Origin: Trinickia dabaoshanensis
Lineage (GTDB): Bacteria; Pseudomonadota; Gammaproteobacteria; Burkholderiales; Burkholderiaceae
Direction of reading: 5' to 3'
Length of the DNA stretch: 64,000 bases
Assembly (NCBI RefSeq): GCF_002879885.1
Contig: NZ_PNYA01000002.1
Coordinates: forward strand, 186,001-250,000
The notes under the pieces were generated by a model. That model did no database searches, was not told the DNA's origin, and saw nothing but the letters and a program-made list of their open reading frames with translations. Position numbers and translations under genes: made by a program. Below, one piece after another: positions 19,489 to 28,870 of the stretch. How positions within the stretch are numbered: position 1 is the stretch's first letter; every line of letters starts with the position of its first letter.

Positions 19489-21528
19489 ATGAATCGCTAC
19501 CCCCTTTGGAAATATGTCGTGATGGCCGTGGCGCTCGCCATCGGCCTTCTGTACACATTGCCCAACTTTTTCGGCGAAGCGCCGGCCGTGCAGGTGCTCA
19601 GCGGCAAAGTGACGGTCAAGCTCGATACCGCCACGCTTTCGCAAGTGGAATCCGCGCTTGCCGCCAATCACATCAAGCCTGACGAAGTCACGTTCGACAA
19701 TGCGTCGACGAACGCCAACATCCGCGTTCGCCTGAAGGACACCGACACGCAGTTGCACGTCAAGGATCTGCTGCAAAAGACGCTCAACCCCGACCCGAAC
19801 GATCCGCAATACGTCGTGGCGCTGAACTTGCAAAGCGCGTCACCGCGCTGGCTCACCGCCTTGCACGCATTGCCGATGTACCTCGGTCTCGATTTGCGCG
19901 GCGGCGTTCACTTCCTGATGCAGATCGACATGGCGGGCGCGCTGAACAAGCGGCTCGACTCCGATGCGTCCGATGCCCGCACGTTCTTGCGCGACAACGG
20001 TATCCGCGAAGGCGGCGTCAATCGCGTCGGCCAATCGGTCGTCATCGATTTCGCCGATCAAGCCACGGCGGACAACGCGCGCACGCAATTGACGCGCAAC
20101 GTCACCGAATTGCAATGGACCACGAGCACGTCCGCCGCGGGCGGCGTTCAAGTCGTCGGAGCGTTCGCGCCCGCGCAACTGAATGCGGTCGAGGAAGCGG
20201 CGGTCAAGCAAAACATCCAGACGCTGCACAATCGCGTGAACGAACTCGGTGTGACCGAGCCCGTGATCCAGCAGCAAGGCGCCGATCGCATCGTCGTCGA
20301 GCTGCCGGGTGTCCAGGACACCGCGAAGGCCAAGGAAATCATCGGCCGCACCGCCACGCTCGAGGCGCGCTTGGCCGACCCGGTCAACACGCATCCGGCG
20401 CCGGGCGAGGCCGTGCCCCCCGGCGACGAGCTCTTCACCGAAGGCGCGCAAACGCCGGTGCTGCTGCGCAAGCAAGTGATTTTCACGGGCGACAGCATCA
20501 TCGATGCTTCGGCCGGCTTCGACGAACATCAGCGCCCCTCGGTCACCATCCGCTTGAACTCGGCCGCGGGCCGCGCCGTCGCGAGCGTGTCGCGCGACAA
20601 CATCGGCAAGCCGATGGCGATGGTGCTGTTCGAAAAGGGCAAGGGCCAAGTGCTGACGGTCGCGACGATCCAGTCAGAACTCGGCGATCGTTTCCAAATC
20701 ACGGGCCAGCCCACGCCGCAAGCCGCTTCCGATCTCGCGCTGCTGCTGCGCGCGGGTTCGCTGGCCGCGCCGATGGACATCATCGAAGAGCGCACGATCG
20801 GCCCGAGCCTCGGCGCCGACAACATCAAGAAGGGCTTCGATTCGGTCATCTACGGCTTCGCCGCGATCGCCGTCTTCATGGTCGCCTACTACTTGCTGTT
20901 CGGTGTGGTGTCCGTTATCGGCCTGTCGGTCAACTTGTTGCTGCTCATCGCCGTCCTGTCGATGCTGCAAGCCACGCTGACGCTGCCGGGTATCGCGGCT
21001 ATCGCGCTCGCGCTCGGGATGGCGATCGACTCGAACGTGCTGATCAACGAGCGCGTACGTGAAGAATTGCGCCACGGCGCACCGCCGCAGTTGGCCATCC
21101 AAAACGGTTATGCACACGCCTGGGCGACGATTCTCGACTCGAACGTCACCACGTTGATCGCGGGTTTGGCCTTGCTCGCATTCGGCTCCGGTCCCGTGCG
21201 CGGTTTCGCGATCGTGCACTGTATCGGCATCTTGACGTCGATGTTCTCGGCGGTGTTCTTCTCGCGCGGCCTCGTCAACGCATGGTACGGCGGCAAGAAG
21301 AAGCTCAAGTCGCTCGCGATCGGCCAAGTGTGGCGTCCGGCCGGCGCGGAAGGCGTGGCTTATGCGCAAGTGACCACCGATGCCGACGACAGCACGGATA
21401 CGATGCGCGCGGCCAAGGCCGTCGCCGTGCAACCGAAGGCCAAGGGCGGACAAAACGGTACGAAGCCGGTCCTGCGTAATCGCGCGCGCGAAGGTGCTGC
21501 GTCGCGCAAACCGGGCGCGCCCCGCTAA
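19489..21528 (+). CDS. secD: Protein translocase subunit SecD
   Basis: A 679-residue RND-type membrane protein: N-terminal helix (WKYVVMAVALAIGLLYTLPNFF), large periplasmic P1 domain beginning after LGLDLRGGVHFLMQID near 125, and a C-terminal bundle of five helices from about residue 450 with ALALGMAIDSNVLINERVREEL. SecDF uses proton flow to pull translocating proteins into the periplasm. It is longer than E. coli SecD; the extra length includes a basic C-terminal tail of about 60 residues. Confidence 0.97.
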   Translation: MNRYPLWKYVVMAVALAIGLLYTLPNFFGEAPAVQVLSGKVTVKLDTATLSQVESALAANHIKPDEVTFDNASTNANIRVRLKDTDTQLHVKDLLQKTLNPDPNDPQYVVALNLQSASPRWLTALHALPMYLGLDLRGGVHFLMQIDMAGALNKRLDSDASDARTFLRDNGIREGGVNRVGQSVVIDFADQATADNARTQLTRNVTELQWTTSTSAAGGVQVVGAFAPAQLNAVEEAAVKQNIQTLHNRVNELGVTEPVIQQQGADRIVVELPGVQDTAKAKEIIGRTATLEARLADPVNTHPAPGEAVPPGDELFTEGAQTPVLLRKQVIFTGDSIIDASAGFDEHQRPSVTIRLNSAAGRAVASVSRDNIGKPMAMVLFEKGKGQVLTVATIQSELGDRFQITGQPTPQAASDLALLLRAGSLAAPMDIIEERTIGPSLGADNIKKGFDSVIYGFAAIAVFMVAYYLLFGVVSVIGLSVNLLLLIAVLSMLQATLTLPGIAAIALALGMAIDSNVLINERVREELRHGAPPQLAIQNGYAHAWATILDSNVTTLIAGLALLAFGSGPVRGFAIVHCIGILTSMFSAVFFSRGLVNAWYGGKKKLKSLAIGQVWRPAGAEGVAYAQVTTDADDSTDTMRAAKAVAVQPKAKGGQNGTKPVLRNRAREGAASRKPGAPR

Positions 21529-21557
21529 TCGGTTCGCGAGAACCCGGAGACCAGACC

Positions 21558-22508
21558 ATGGAATTTTTCCGTATCCGCAAAGACATCCCGTTCATGCAGC
21601 GCGCGTTGCTGTTCAACGCGATTTCGTTCTTGACGTTCTTCGCGGCGGTGTTTTTCTTGCTCCATCGCGGGCTGCATCTGTCGGTGGAATTCACGGGCGG
21701 CACCGTCATCGAAGTGCAATATCCGCAGGCCGTGCAACTCGATCCGTTACGCAAGACGCTCGATACGCTCGGCTACGGCGACGCTCAGGTGCAGACGTTC
21801 GGCACCTCGCGCGACGTGATGATCCGGCTGCCGCTCAAGCAGGGCCTCACGTCGTCGCAGCAGAGCGAACAAGTCATGGCGGGACTCAAGACGCAAGACG
21901 CCTCGGCGCAACTGCAACGCGTCGAATTCGTCGGCCCGCAAGTGGGCAAGGAGCTGGCCACCAACGGCTTGCTTGCGCTCGCCTGCGTCGTCGCCGGCAT
22001 CGTCATTTACTTGTCGTTCCGCTTCGAATGGAAGTACGCGGTGGCCGGCATCATCGCCAACTTGCACGACGTCGTGATCATTCTCGGCTTCTTCGCGTTC
22101 TTCCAATGGGAGTTTTCGCTGTCGGTGCTCGCCGCGGTGCTAGCCGTGCTCGGGTACTCGGTCAACGAATCGGTCGTTATTTTCGACCGGATTCGCGAGA
22201 CCTTCCGCCGCGAACGCAAGATGACCGTGATGGAAGTCATCAATCACGCGATCACGAGCACGATGTCGCGTACGATCATCACGCACGGCTGCACGCAGAT
22301 GATGGTGCTCTCGATGTTCATCTTCGGCGGCCCGACGCTGCATTACTTCGCGCTCGCACTGACGATCGGCATCTGCTTCGGTATCTATTCGTCGGTGTTC
22401 GTCGCGGCAGCGCTCGCGATGTGGCTCGGCGTGAAGCGCGAGGATCTGCTCAAGGATACGAAACCGCGTCACGATCCGAGCGATCCGAACGCCGGCGCTC
22501 AAGTCTAA
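21558..22508 (+). CDS. secF: Protein translocase subunit SecF
   Basis: A 316-residue partner of SecD: one N-terminal helix, a short periplasmic domain opened by LSVEFTGGTVIEVQYPQ, then five helices including VLAVLGYSVNESVVIFDRIRE. It starts 29 bp after secD with GGAGA upstream, and ends in a charged tail. A strong terminator follows, closing the tgt-yajC-secDF unit. Confidence 0.97.
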   Translation: MEFFRIRKDIPFMQRALLFNAISFLTFFAAVFFLLHRGLHLSVEFTGGTVIEVQYPQAVQLDPLRKTLDTLGYGDAQVQTFGTSRDVMIRLPLKQGLTSSQQSEQVMAGLKTQDASAQLQRVEFVGPQVGKELATNGLLALACVVAGIVIYLSFRFEWKYAVAGIIANLHDVVIILGFFAFFQWEFSLSVLAAVLAVLGYSVNESVVIFDRIRETFRRERKMTVMEVINHAITSTMSRTIITHGCTQMMVLSMFIFGGPTLHYFALALTIGICFGIYSSVFVAAALAMWLGVKREDLLKDTKPRHDPSDPNAGAQV

Positions 22509-22554
22509 GCGGCTCGTTCGTCAAAGCTGTGCGCCATGCCCTGGCGCGCAGCAC

Positions 22555-22593
22555 ACGGCGCGCATGCGGTCGATTCCGCTGCGCGCCGTTTTT
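22555..22593 (+). terminator. Rho-independent terminator after secF
   Basis: A long stem, ACGGCGCGCA (22555-22564) with TGCGCGCCGT (22580-22589), continues inward as GCGG/CCGC around loop TCGATT, with one bulged T, and is followed by TTTT. The rest of the 302 bp secF to next-gene gap shows nothing else recognisable. Confidence 0.85.
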
Positions 22594-22810
22594 GTTTGCC
22601 GGCGCGACCTCGCACTCTCACTCGGTGCGCATGCGAGCGAAGCGCTAAGCGCCGAATCCACCCCACCGCGCGGCACGTTTCAAAATCGAAACGTTTCGGT
22701 CCGATTCCCTCTCCTATGCGCGCCCCTCGCAGCCGGCAGGCCCAACGGCGCGGCGCGGCATGCGGATTGCTTCAAGCAGCCGCATCGATGCGCAATGAAT
22801 GGAAGCCGCC

Positions 22811-23059
22811 ATGAGCACAGAACCCGGGACGGTGACGCCGCTCCCGCCTCGAACGATTACGACGCCCACGCGGCAGCAGCGAACGAACGCGATTCGCTCA
22901 GCCGTCGATCAATTCGCCGCGCGCGTGAAGCTGACCGAAGCGGAGCAGCACCTGCTCGGCCTCGTCATCGACGAGGCCCTGCAAGCGGCCGCGCCCGGGC
23001 CATCGAGGCTGGCGGGCGCGGACGCGTCCAATGAAACGACGTTGCCGACGTCCAACTAG
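22811..23059 (+). CDS. Hypothetical protein, 82 residues
   Basis: Starts MSTEPGTVTPLPPRTITTPT with GGAAG five bases upstream; an ATG four codons earlier is also possible. The middle (residues about 25-62) is predicted helical (IRSAVDQFAARVKLTEAEQHLLGLVIDEALQAA), while both ends are Pro/Thr/Ser-rich and probably disordered. No signal peptide, helix pair for the membrane, or cysteine. Not recognised. It is convergent with the lectin-like gene, with stops only 3 bp apart. Confidence 0.55.
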   Translation: MSTEPGTVTPLPPRTITTPTRQQRTNAIRSAVDQFAARVKLTEAEQHLLGLVIDEALQAAAPGPSRLAGADASNETTLPTSN

Positions 23060-23062
23060 TGC

Positions 23063-24202
23063 TTATTGCGGCTGATAGTTGATGAACGCCAGCGATCCGT
23101 CGGCCGCGAGCATGAACAGCCCGTCGCTCCCGTTATTGACGATGCCGGACATTTGCCCGGTGAACATGGCATTGGCGGTGCCTACCGGCTGAATGTTGTT
23201 CGACCAGAAGTTGTTCGCCGTCAGTGCCTCGGCCACGAGATACACTTGTCCGCTGGGCGTCGCCCAAGCGAGATTGGCCGTGCCGTTGTTCGATAACATG
23301 ACCGGCGCGGCATTCGAGATCGGGTATTGCTCGCTCGTGATGTTGTTGATCGGCCCCCACTGCGGGAAGCTCGGCGGCGCGCAATAGACGAGCGGGTTTT
23401 GCCCCTGTCCCGCGTTCGCGTTGTATCCGGCGTACGCCGCGTTTTGCAGCCGGCTATCGAAATTCGCCGCCGGACCGTTGGCGAATTGCGGCGCCGGCTG
23501 CGGCGGCACGGTCGTGCCGACCACGGTGAACGGGCTCCAAGAGTCGTAACCGCCGCCCGCATATTGCGTCGATTGATACATATTCGGCTGATTGCCGATC
23601 AAGACGGCCTGCAATCGCCCGCTGTTCTGCAACAGGAATACGGGGAATTCGATTTGCGACGCGTTGAAGCCGCTGCCGAGGTGGCTCCACGACGACCACT
23701 GCGGGTTGCTCCCCACGGACGTTTCCCAGGCATGCCAGAGATTGCCGTTCGTATCGAGCGCGAACGCTTCGAGCCGTGCATTCGTGTTCTGCACGAGTTG
23801 AACCGGGCCCGTGAAATTGGTGCTGGACGGCGCGCCCGCGATCGCCACCCATGGCGTGTAGATGCCTTGGAACGGATTGATGTAGCTGATCTGGATCTGC
23901 CCCGTCTGCATACGGGCGATCACCGCGATCGATCCGTTTTGAGACAGCGCGGCCGCGGGACTGTAAGTCAACGTACCGCCCCAGGTCGACCACTTCCCTT
24001 TGGTCCCGGTCGAGTCGACCTGGCACATCCCGAGCCGGTTATCGAAATTGCGCGTAAACGCAAACAGCGAACCGGAGTAATACACGGGCGTCGGCAAACC
24101 ACGAAACTGCCCACCGAGATTCGCCCATTCCGCCGTCGGGCTGACGGACAGCCGAGCAAAATCGGTTTCTTGAAACTCGTTCGTCGATAGAGGTGTGGAC
24201 AT
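23063..24202 (-). CDS. Beta-propeller lectin-like protein (PLL/tectonin-type repeats)
   Basis: A 379-residue protein of repeating blades of about 45-50 residues, each with a W-S-x-W or similar turn: GKWSTWGGTL near 70, RLEAFALDTNGNLWHAWE then WSSWSHLG near 150-175, and YDSWSPF near 220, with GRLQAVLIG and DGLFMLAADGSLAF repeating the same strand pattern. This resembles seven-bladed bacterial lectins of the Photorhabdus PLL type. No signal peptide is visible. Composition is richer in Asn, Gln, Ser and Thr than the neighbours, and flanking DNA is AT-richer, suggesting acquisition. Sugar binding is inference only. Confidence 0.6.
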   Translation of the reverse strand: MSTPLSTNEFQETDFARLSVSPTAEWANLGGQFRGLPTPVYYSGSLFAFTRNFDNRLGMCQVDSTGTKGKWSTWGGTLTYSPAAALSQNGSIAVIARMQTGQIQISYINPFQGIYTPWVAIAGAPSSTNFTGPVQLVQNTNARLEAFALDTNGNLWHAWETSVGSNPQWSSWSHLGSGFNASQIEFPVFLLQNSGRLQAVLIGNQPNMYQSTQYAGGGYDSWSPFTVVGTTVPPQPAPQFANGPAANFDSRLQNAAYAGYNANAGQGQNPLVYCAPPSFPQWGPINNITSEQYPISNAAPVMLSNNGTANLAWATPSGQVYLVAEALTANNFWSNNIQPVGTANAMFTGQMSGIVNNGSDGLFMLAADGSLAFINYQPQ

Positions 24203-24497
24203 GTTCGCTCCTGATCTCCTTGGTAACGTGCGGCGTGCTTCAGCCTTCGTCTCGCCGCACGACGGGCGGTGGCGGGCGGCATGCGCTCGCCCATGAAACG
24301 GCTGACACCAACGTGAACCAATCGCGTTTTGCTTTTTTGATTTTTGATTGAAGCACCGGCCGCGCCCTCCGGGTAGGACGCCGATCGGCTTGAAACGCTC
24401 GCGACCCGGCCCTCGCGAACCCTCGCTCGCGTCAGATGCGAACGATGTATATCGGGGGCCGAATTGAGCTTAGTGCATGCATGTGCGCACGGAAGCC

Positions 24498-24521
24498 GCA
24501 CCTATCTAGGTTGATAGGTGC
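24498..24521 (-). promoter_or_regulatory. Lux-box-like palindrome upstream of the lectin-like gene
   Basis: GCACCTATC (24498-24506) and its exact complement GATAGGTGC (24513-24521) flank TAGGTT. The inner 20 bp has CT at positions 3-4 and AG at 17-18, the spacing of LuxR-family boxes (NNCT-N12-AGNN). It lies about 295 bp before the lectin-like start and 63 bp beyond the transporter stop, in a 382 bp gap with no other gene. No U-run follows, so a terminator is unlikely. Confidence 0.45.
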
Positions 24522-24584
24522 TCCGGTCGTGGCGAGGGGAAGTGAAGCAGGCCGCGAGAACGATGCAACTCGCGGCACATCCGG

Positions 24585-25862
24585 CTAGCGCAAGCCGAGC
24601 AACCGGCGCGCCGCGGAGAGCGCGACGAGACTCACGAGCGCGGCGAACATCAGGTAAAAACTCGGCGCCACCTTCTGCCCCGTCTCACGAATGAGCCAGG
24701 CGATGATGAACGGGCCGAAACCGCCGAAGATCGTGACTGCGATGTTGTAGGCGAGCGACATGCCCGTCGTGCGCGTCGCGACGGGAAAAATCTCGGACAG
24801 CAGCCCGGGCAGCGCCGCGAAATAGCCGGTCACCAAGATACCCATCGCCACTTGCACGGCGATCAGGGTGCCGGCGTTCGGCGAGGCGACGAGCCAGGCG
24901 AATGCCGGATAAATGAGCACGAGCATCAATGCCGCCGAGCCCAGCATGAGGCCCGTGCGCCCGATCTTGTCGGAGAGATGACCGACGATGGGCGAGCCGA
25001 TCATTTGAATCATGCCCGTCAGCACCACGGCGGAAAACGACACGGACGCCGGCAGCCCCAACTGCTTCACGCTGTACGTCGGCATGAACAGCACGAGATA
25101 GGTCGCCACCGTGCCGAGCACGACGATCCCGATCGCAATCACGAGTCGCGCCTTATGGCCGGCGAACGTATCGCGCAGCGGCGACTCGGTCGGCTGCGCG
25201 GACAAGAACTCGGGCGTTTCGTCCACGTTCGACCGAATGTAGTAGGCGATCGGGCCGATCAGCAAACCGAACGCGAACGGCACGCGCCAGCCCCACGACA
25301 TCAGTTGATCGGGGGTGAGCTTACCGGTGAGCACGCTGCCGAACACGGCAGCCAAGACGGTCGTGAGCCCTTGACTCGCCACCTGCCAACTGGCAAAAAA
25401 GCCGCGCCGCTGCGGAACGTGCTCCGCCAGGAACGCCGTCGCGCTGCCGAACTCTCCGCCTGCCGAGAACCCTTGCATCAGGCGCGCCAACACGAGAATC
25501 AACGGCGCCGCGATACCGATCGTCTCGTAGGTCGGCAGGACGACGATGATGGCCGTGCCGATCATCATCAACAAGATCGAGAGCGTGAGCGCCGCCTTGC
25601 GGCCGGCGCGGTCGGCATAGGCGCCGATCACGATCGCGCCGAGCGGGCGCATGAAGAACGAGACGCCGAACGTGCCGAGCGTGAGCAGTAGCGACACGGT
25701 ATCGTTGCCGGCCGGAAAGAACAGCTTGGCGATCACGACGGCGAAAAAGCCGTAGACGACCAGATCGAACCACTCGAGCGCATTACCGATCGAGGTTGCC
25801 AATACCGCGCGCCAGACGTGCCCGCGGGAATTCATCGATGCTGCCGCCAACGTTTCGCTCAT
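24585..25862 (-). CDS. MFS transporter, metabolite:H+ symporter (MHS/ProP-like) type
   Basis: A 425-residue transporter with twelve hydrophobic segments. IGNALEWFDLVVYGFFA at the N-terminus, GAYADRAGRKAALT in the loop 2-3 position, and RLMQGFSAGGEFGSATAFLAEH in helix 5 are MHS-family features; members import organic acids or compatible solutes with protons. The ATG at 25862 has AGGAG seven bases upstream; a longer frame reaches 25904 without a ribosome site. It stands alone, so substrate cannot be inferred from neighbours. Confidence 0.88.
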   Translation of the reverse strand: MSETLAAASMNSRGHVWRAVLATSIGNALEWFDLVVYGFFAVVIAKLFFPAGNDTVSLLLTLGTFGVSFFMRPLGAIVIGAYADRAGRKAALTLSILLMMIGTAIIVVLPTYETIGIAAPLILVLARLMQGFSAGGEFGSATAFLAEHVPQRRGFFASWQVASQGLTTVLAAVFGSVLTGKLTPDQLMSWGWRVPFAFGLLIGPIAYYIRSNVDETPEFLSAQPTESPLRDTFAGHKARLVIAIGIVVLGTVATYLVLFMPTYSVKQLGLPASVSFSAVVLTGMIQMIGSPIVGHLSDKIGRTGLMLGSAALMLVLIYPAFAWLVASPNAGTLIAVQVAMGILVTGYFAALPGLLSEIFPVATRTTGMSLAYNIAVTIFGGFGPFIIAWLIRETGQKVAPSFYLMFAALVSLVALSAARRLLGLR

Positions 25863-26035
25863 GCCAGTCTCCTGTCGTGGTGTGCGGAGGAAATCCTCGA
25901 CCAAGGCGCCCGTTCATCGCGGACACCCTTTGTTGGATTAGATGCGCGCGCAACCGTATGCAGCCGGATGGCGGCCGGCGCCCAGTATCGCCCGCCACCG
26001 TGCCACATGCAACGTACGCATTCTCAGCGGATGAA

Positions 26036-26073
26036 AAAAACCGCCCGAAGCGACAGGCTCGCGGGCGGTTTTT
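26036..26073 (-). terminator. Bidirectional-looking terminator after the YceI operon
   Basis: AAAAACCGCCCG (26036-26047) pairs with CGGGCGGTTTTT (26062-26073). Read on the minus strand it ends in a seven-T run, terminating the b561-yceI-yceI unit 40 bp past its last stop. Confidence 0.85.
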
Positions 26074-26113
26074 GCTTCGATTCCGGCGACGAGGCGACGC
26101 CTCGTCACGACGC

Positions 26114-26695
26114 TTATTGCTTCACGCCTTCGGCCTGAATCTCCAGCTTCGTGTCCATGTTGAAGCCGTATTGCTTGCCGAAGTCGAGGCCGAACTCGTC
26201 GCGCTGGAAATCGGCGCGCGCTTCGACGCCGCAGACTTCGCGCTTGAGCATCGGGTGCATCATGCACTTGAACGATTCGATCGTGAGGTTCACCGGCTTG
26301 GTCACGCCATGCAGCGTCAACGTCCCGATCACTTCGACGGGCTTATCGCCGTCGAACTTGATTTGCGTCCCCTTATAGACCGCTTGCGGATACTTGGCGA
26401 CGTCGAAGAACGCCGGCGTTTGCAGGTGTTCATTGAGTTTGTCGTTGCCCGTATCGATCGATGCCGGATCGATCGTCACCTCTAGATTGCCGGTCTTGTT
26501 TTCACGATCGAGCGTCACGGTGCCCGTCGTCTTCGTGAACTTGCCGCGCCAAACCGACAACCCGCCGAAGTGATCGGCGGCAAAGCTCGGATAGGTGTGG
26601 CTCGGATCGAGTTGATAGGTAGCGGCGAACGCCGGCGTGAGCGAGCCGATCGATGCGGCCGCGACGGCGGCGGTGATGAGAGTGCGAATGTTCAA
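26114..26695 (-). CDS. YceI family periplasmic protein (copy 1)
   Basis: A 193-residue protein with a signal peptide cleaved after PAFA (residue 24) and a YceI lipocalin-like beta-barrel: [57 protein letters not shown], and [12 protein letters not shown]. YceI barrels bind isoprenoid or other amphipathic ligands. The segment [15 protein letters not shown] carries two cysteines found in a subset of the family. It follows a second yceI and a cytochrome b561 gene in one operon. Confidence 0.92.
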   Translation of the reverse strand: MNIRTLITAAVAAASIGSLTPAFAATYQLDPSHTYPSFAADHFGGLSVWRGKFTKTTGTVTLDRENKTGNLEVTIDPASIDTGNDKLNEHLQTPAFFDVAKYPQAVYKGTQIKFDGDKPVEVIGTLTLHGVTKPVNLTIESFKCMMHPMLKREVCGVEARADFQRDEFGLDFGKQYGFNMDTKLEIQAEGVKQ

Positions 26696-26719
26696 TGGAT
26701 TCTCCTTGTTAAAAGCCGC

Positions 26720-27292
26720 TTATGACTTCTTCGGTACGACGATGTGAAATTTGATTGTGACTTCATCGGCGACCGTCGACGTATCTTTCCACTCGCCGGT
26801 ACCGACGTCGAACTTCAAGCGGCTGATGGGCAGCGTGCCGTCGAACGTTTGCGCGGCGCCTTGCTGGCCGACCGTCATCGGAAACGAAACGTTTTGCGAT
26901 TTGCCTTTGATCGTCAGCGTGCCCGTGACGGTGTACTTGCCGGCGCCGGCCGGCGCGATCGTCGACGAAACGAAGGTGGCCTTCGGGAACGTCTTGGTGT
27001 CGAACCAATCCTTACCGCGCACTTGCTCGTTGTAGCTGTCGTCGCCGAGGTCGTAGCTGCCGACGTCGACCGTGAACTGCGCGCTGCCCGCCGCGGGCTT
27101 GGCCGGATCGAAGCTCACCTTCGCGTCGAACTTCTTGAATTTGCCCTCCACGGGCACGTTCATCTGCTTGGAGGTGGCGGTAACGCTGCTTTTCGCGGTA
27201 TCGACTTGCGCGAATACGATACCCGAGGCGGCCATCGAAGCGGCCGTGAACGCCGCGAGCATGTAACGGTAAAACGAAGCTTTCATTTTCAT
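26720..27292 (-). CDS. YceI family periplasmic protein (copy 2)
   Basis: A 190-residue protein with a signal peptide ending IVFA (about residue 28) and a YceI barrel (VDTAKSSVTATSKQMNVPVEGKFKKFDAKVSFDP, DLGDDSYNEQVRGKDWFDTKTFPKATF, GTLTIKGKSQNVSFP). It is clearly divergent from the neighbouring copy and has no cysteines in the mature part. It lies 24 bp before copy 1 and 19 bp after the b561 gene, so the three are one transcript. Confidence 0.92.
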   Translation of the reverse strand: MKMKASFYRYMLAAFTAASMAASGIVFAQVDTAKSSVTATSKQMNVPVEGKFKKFDAKVSFDPAKPAAGSAQFTVDVGSYDLGDDSYNEQVRGKDWFDTKTFPKATFVSSTIAPAGAGKYTVTGTLTIKGKSQNVSFPMTVGQQGAAQTFDGTLPISRLKFDVGTGEWKDTSTVADEVTIKFHIVVPKKS

Positions 27293-27311
27293 CCTTGCCG
27301 GTTGACGTCTT

Positions 27312-27917
27312 TCACTTCTCTTGCAATCGTCTGAAATCGAGGTGTCGTGGCTTCGCTTTCAACCATGGAATCATCCTGGCGAGCAAACCGTCTCGATCGA
27401 TCCATTGGTGCTTGAGCGCGGCGCCGACATGCGCCAGTACGAGCGCAGCCAAGGTCCAATTCAAAACCAGGTGCGCCGTTTTGAAGAGTGCTTTGAGCGC
27501 CGGGTCGGGCGCGATCAGGCGCGGCAACGGAACGATGCCCAGGTACACGACCGGCACGTTCGAGGCCGAACTGAACAAATAACCCGTCACCGGAATCGCA
27601 ATCATCAAGACGTACAGCAGCACGTGAACGAAGTGCGCCGCGGCCCGCTGCCATGGCGCCATCCCGGCGGGCAACGGCGGCGCACGGTGGGTGGCGCGCC
27701 ACATAATCCGCAAAGCCGCGAGCGCGAACACGGTCACGCCGATCCACTTGTGCCACGAGACATAGCGCAATTTGGCCGGCGTGAAGCCGTGGATGCTCGT
27801 CATCACCCAGCCGAGCGAAAAGCCGCAAATCATCAAGGCGGCGATGAGCCAATGCAGGCCGATCGCCGTCGAGGTATAAGCCTCGTCGGAAAAAGAAATC
27901 GAATCGCGGTGTCTCAT
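27312..27917 (-). CDS. Cytochrome b561 family membrane protein
   Basis: A 201-residue, four-helix membrane protein. Haem-ligand His are visible in the helix segments AIGLHWLIAALMICGF, YVSWHKWIGVTVFAL, AAHFVHVLLYVLMIAIPVTG and KTAHLVLNWTLAALVLAHVG. Members exchange electrons with quinone; E. coli CybB oxidises superoxide. The ATG at 27917 begins the conserved part; a Met ten codons upstream is possible. It is first in an operon with two yceI genes, a recurring association that suggests a shared quinone/isoprenoid-related role. Confidence 0.9.
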   Translation of the reverse strand: MRHRDSISFSDEAYTSTAIGLHWLIAALMICGFSLGWVMTSIHGFTPAKLRYVSWHKWIGVTVFALAALRIMWRATHRAPPLPAGMAPWQRAAAHFVHVLLYVLMIAIPVTGYLFSSASNVPVVYLGIVPLPRLIAPDPALKALFKTAHLVLNWTLAALVLAHVGAALKHQWIDRDGLLARMIPWLKAKPRHLDFRRLQEK

Positions 27918-28183
27918 CGCCGTGCCACGAAATTGAATCGACGCCATGCTACCGCAAGCCGCCGGTTCTTGCGGGGGCGCGGGCAGGACCCCCGGCGGCG
28001 CAACGTGGCGCGAAAGTTGCCCCAACCGTCGCGGGAGGCCGTCCGCGCTCCGCTCCGCCATTCACCCGCCGCATGAGCGGATGGCACCCCATTTGGTAAG
28101 ATGGGCGCGGGTTTGCGGGGTGTCCGCCCGGAATTTGGGCGCCGAATCGATTACCGCGGTCAGTGAAGTCGAATGCAACGCCT

Positions 28184-28870
28184 ATGAACCGAAACGACCT
28201 TATTGCATGTCACGACTGCGACGCACTGTTGCAAAAACCGCGTGATTGCGGAAAGGGCAGCCTACGCTGTCCGCGTTGCGGCGCGATCTTGCACCGCCCG
28301 AGCGCGATCCAGCTCGAGCGCATCACCGCGCTGACGCTCGCGGCCTTGTTCACGTTTTTGATCGCCCAGGCGTTCCCCATCGTCGAACTGGATTTGAACG
28401 GCGTGACGTCGCAAACGACGCTGATCGGCGCGCTAGTCGCGCTATGGAACGAAGGGATGGAACTCGTTGCGATCGCCGTGTTTTGTTCGACGTTCCTCTT
28501 TCCGCTGATCGAGCTGACCGCCCTGCTTTACGTGCTCGTGCCGATTCGGGCCGGCGTGGTGCCGGTGGGCTTCAATCTCGTGCTCCGGGCGATTCAGTTC
28601 GTGCGGCCCTGGGGCATGATCGAGGTGCTCATGCTCGGCATTCTCGTCACCATCGTCAAAATGACGAGCCTTGCACGCGTGATTCCGGAGGCTGCGCTGT
28701 TCGCGTTCGGCGCGCTCACGCTCATGCTGGCCGTGGTCGTCATGTTCGATCCGCGAGCCCTATGGGATATCGCCGACGGCATTCTCGCGCGGCAGCGCCA
28801 CGGCGTGCCGCCCCCGCCGCCGGCCTCGCCCGCTACGCCGGCCCCCAGCGGTCACGGCCAACCCCGATGA
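28184..28870 (+). CDS. pqiA: Paraquat-inducible protein A, N-terminal-type half (PqiA1)
   Basis: A 228-residue protein: a zinc-ribbon-like head CHDC and CPRC within the first 35 residues, then four membrane helices (ITALTLAALFTFLIAQAFPI through LTLMLAVVVMF), ending in a Pro-rich tail. It corresponds to one half of the E. coli PqiA, which fuses two such units. Pqi proteins support the PqiB MCE tunnel in lipid exchange between membranes. Its TGA overlaps the next gene's ATG (ATGA), indicating translational coupling. Confidence 0.9.
   Translation: MNRNDLIACHDCDALLQKPRDCGKGSLRCPRCGAILHRPSAIQLERITALTLAALFTFLIAQAFPIVELDLNGVTSQTTLIGALVALWNEGMELVAIAVFCSTFLFPLIELTALLYVLVPIRAGVVPVGFNLVLRAIQFVRPWGMIEVLMLGILVTIVKMTSLARVIPEAALFAFGALTLMLAVVVMFDPRALWDIADGILARQRHGVPPPPPASPATPAPSGHGQPR

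Noticed and set aside
24498-24521. The palindrome read as a transporter terminator.
   Set aside because: No U-run follows on the minus strand, and it lies 63 bp before the transporter's stop in the direction of the next gene.
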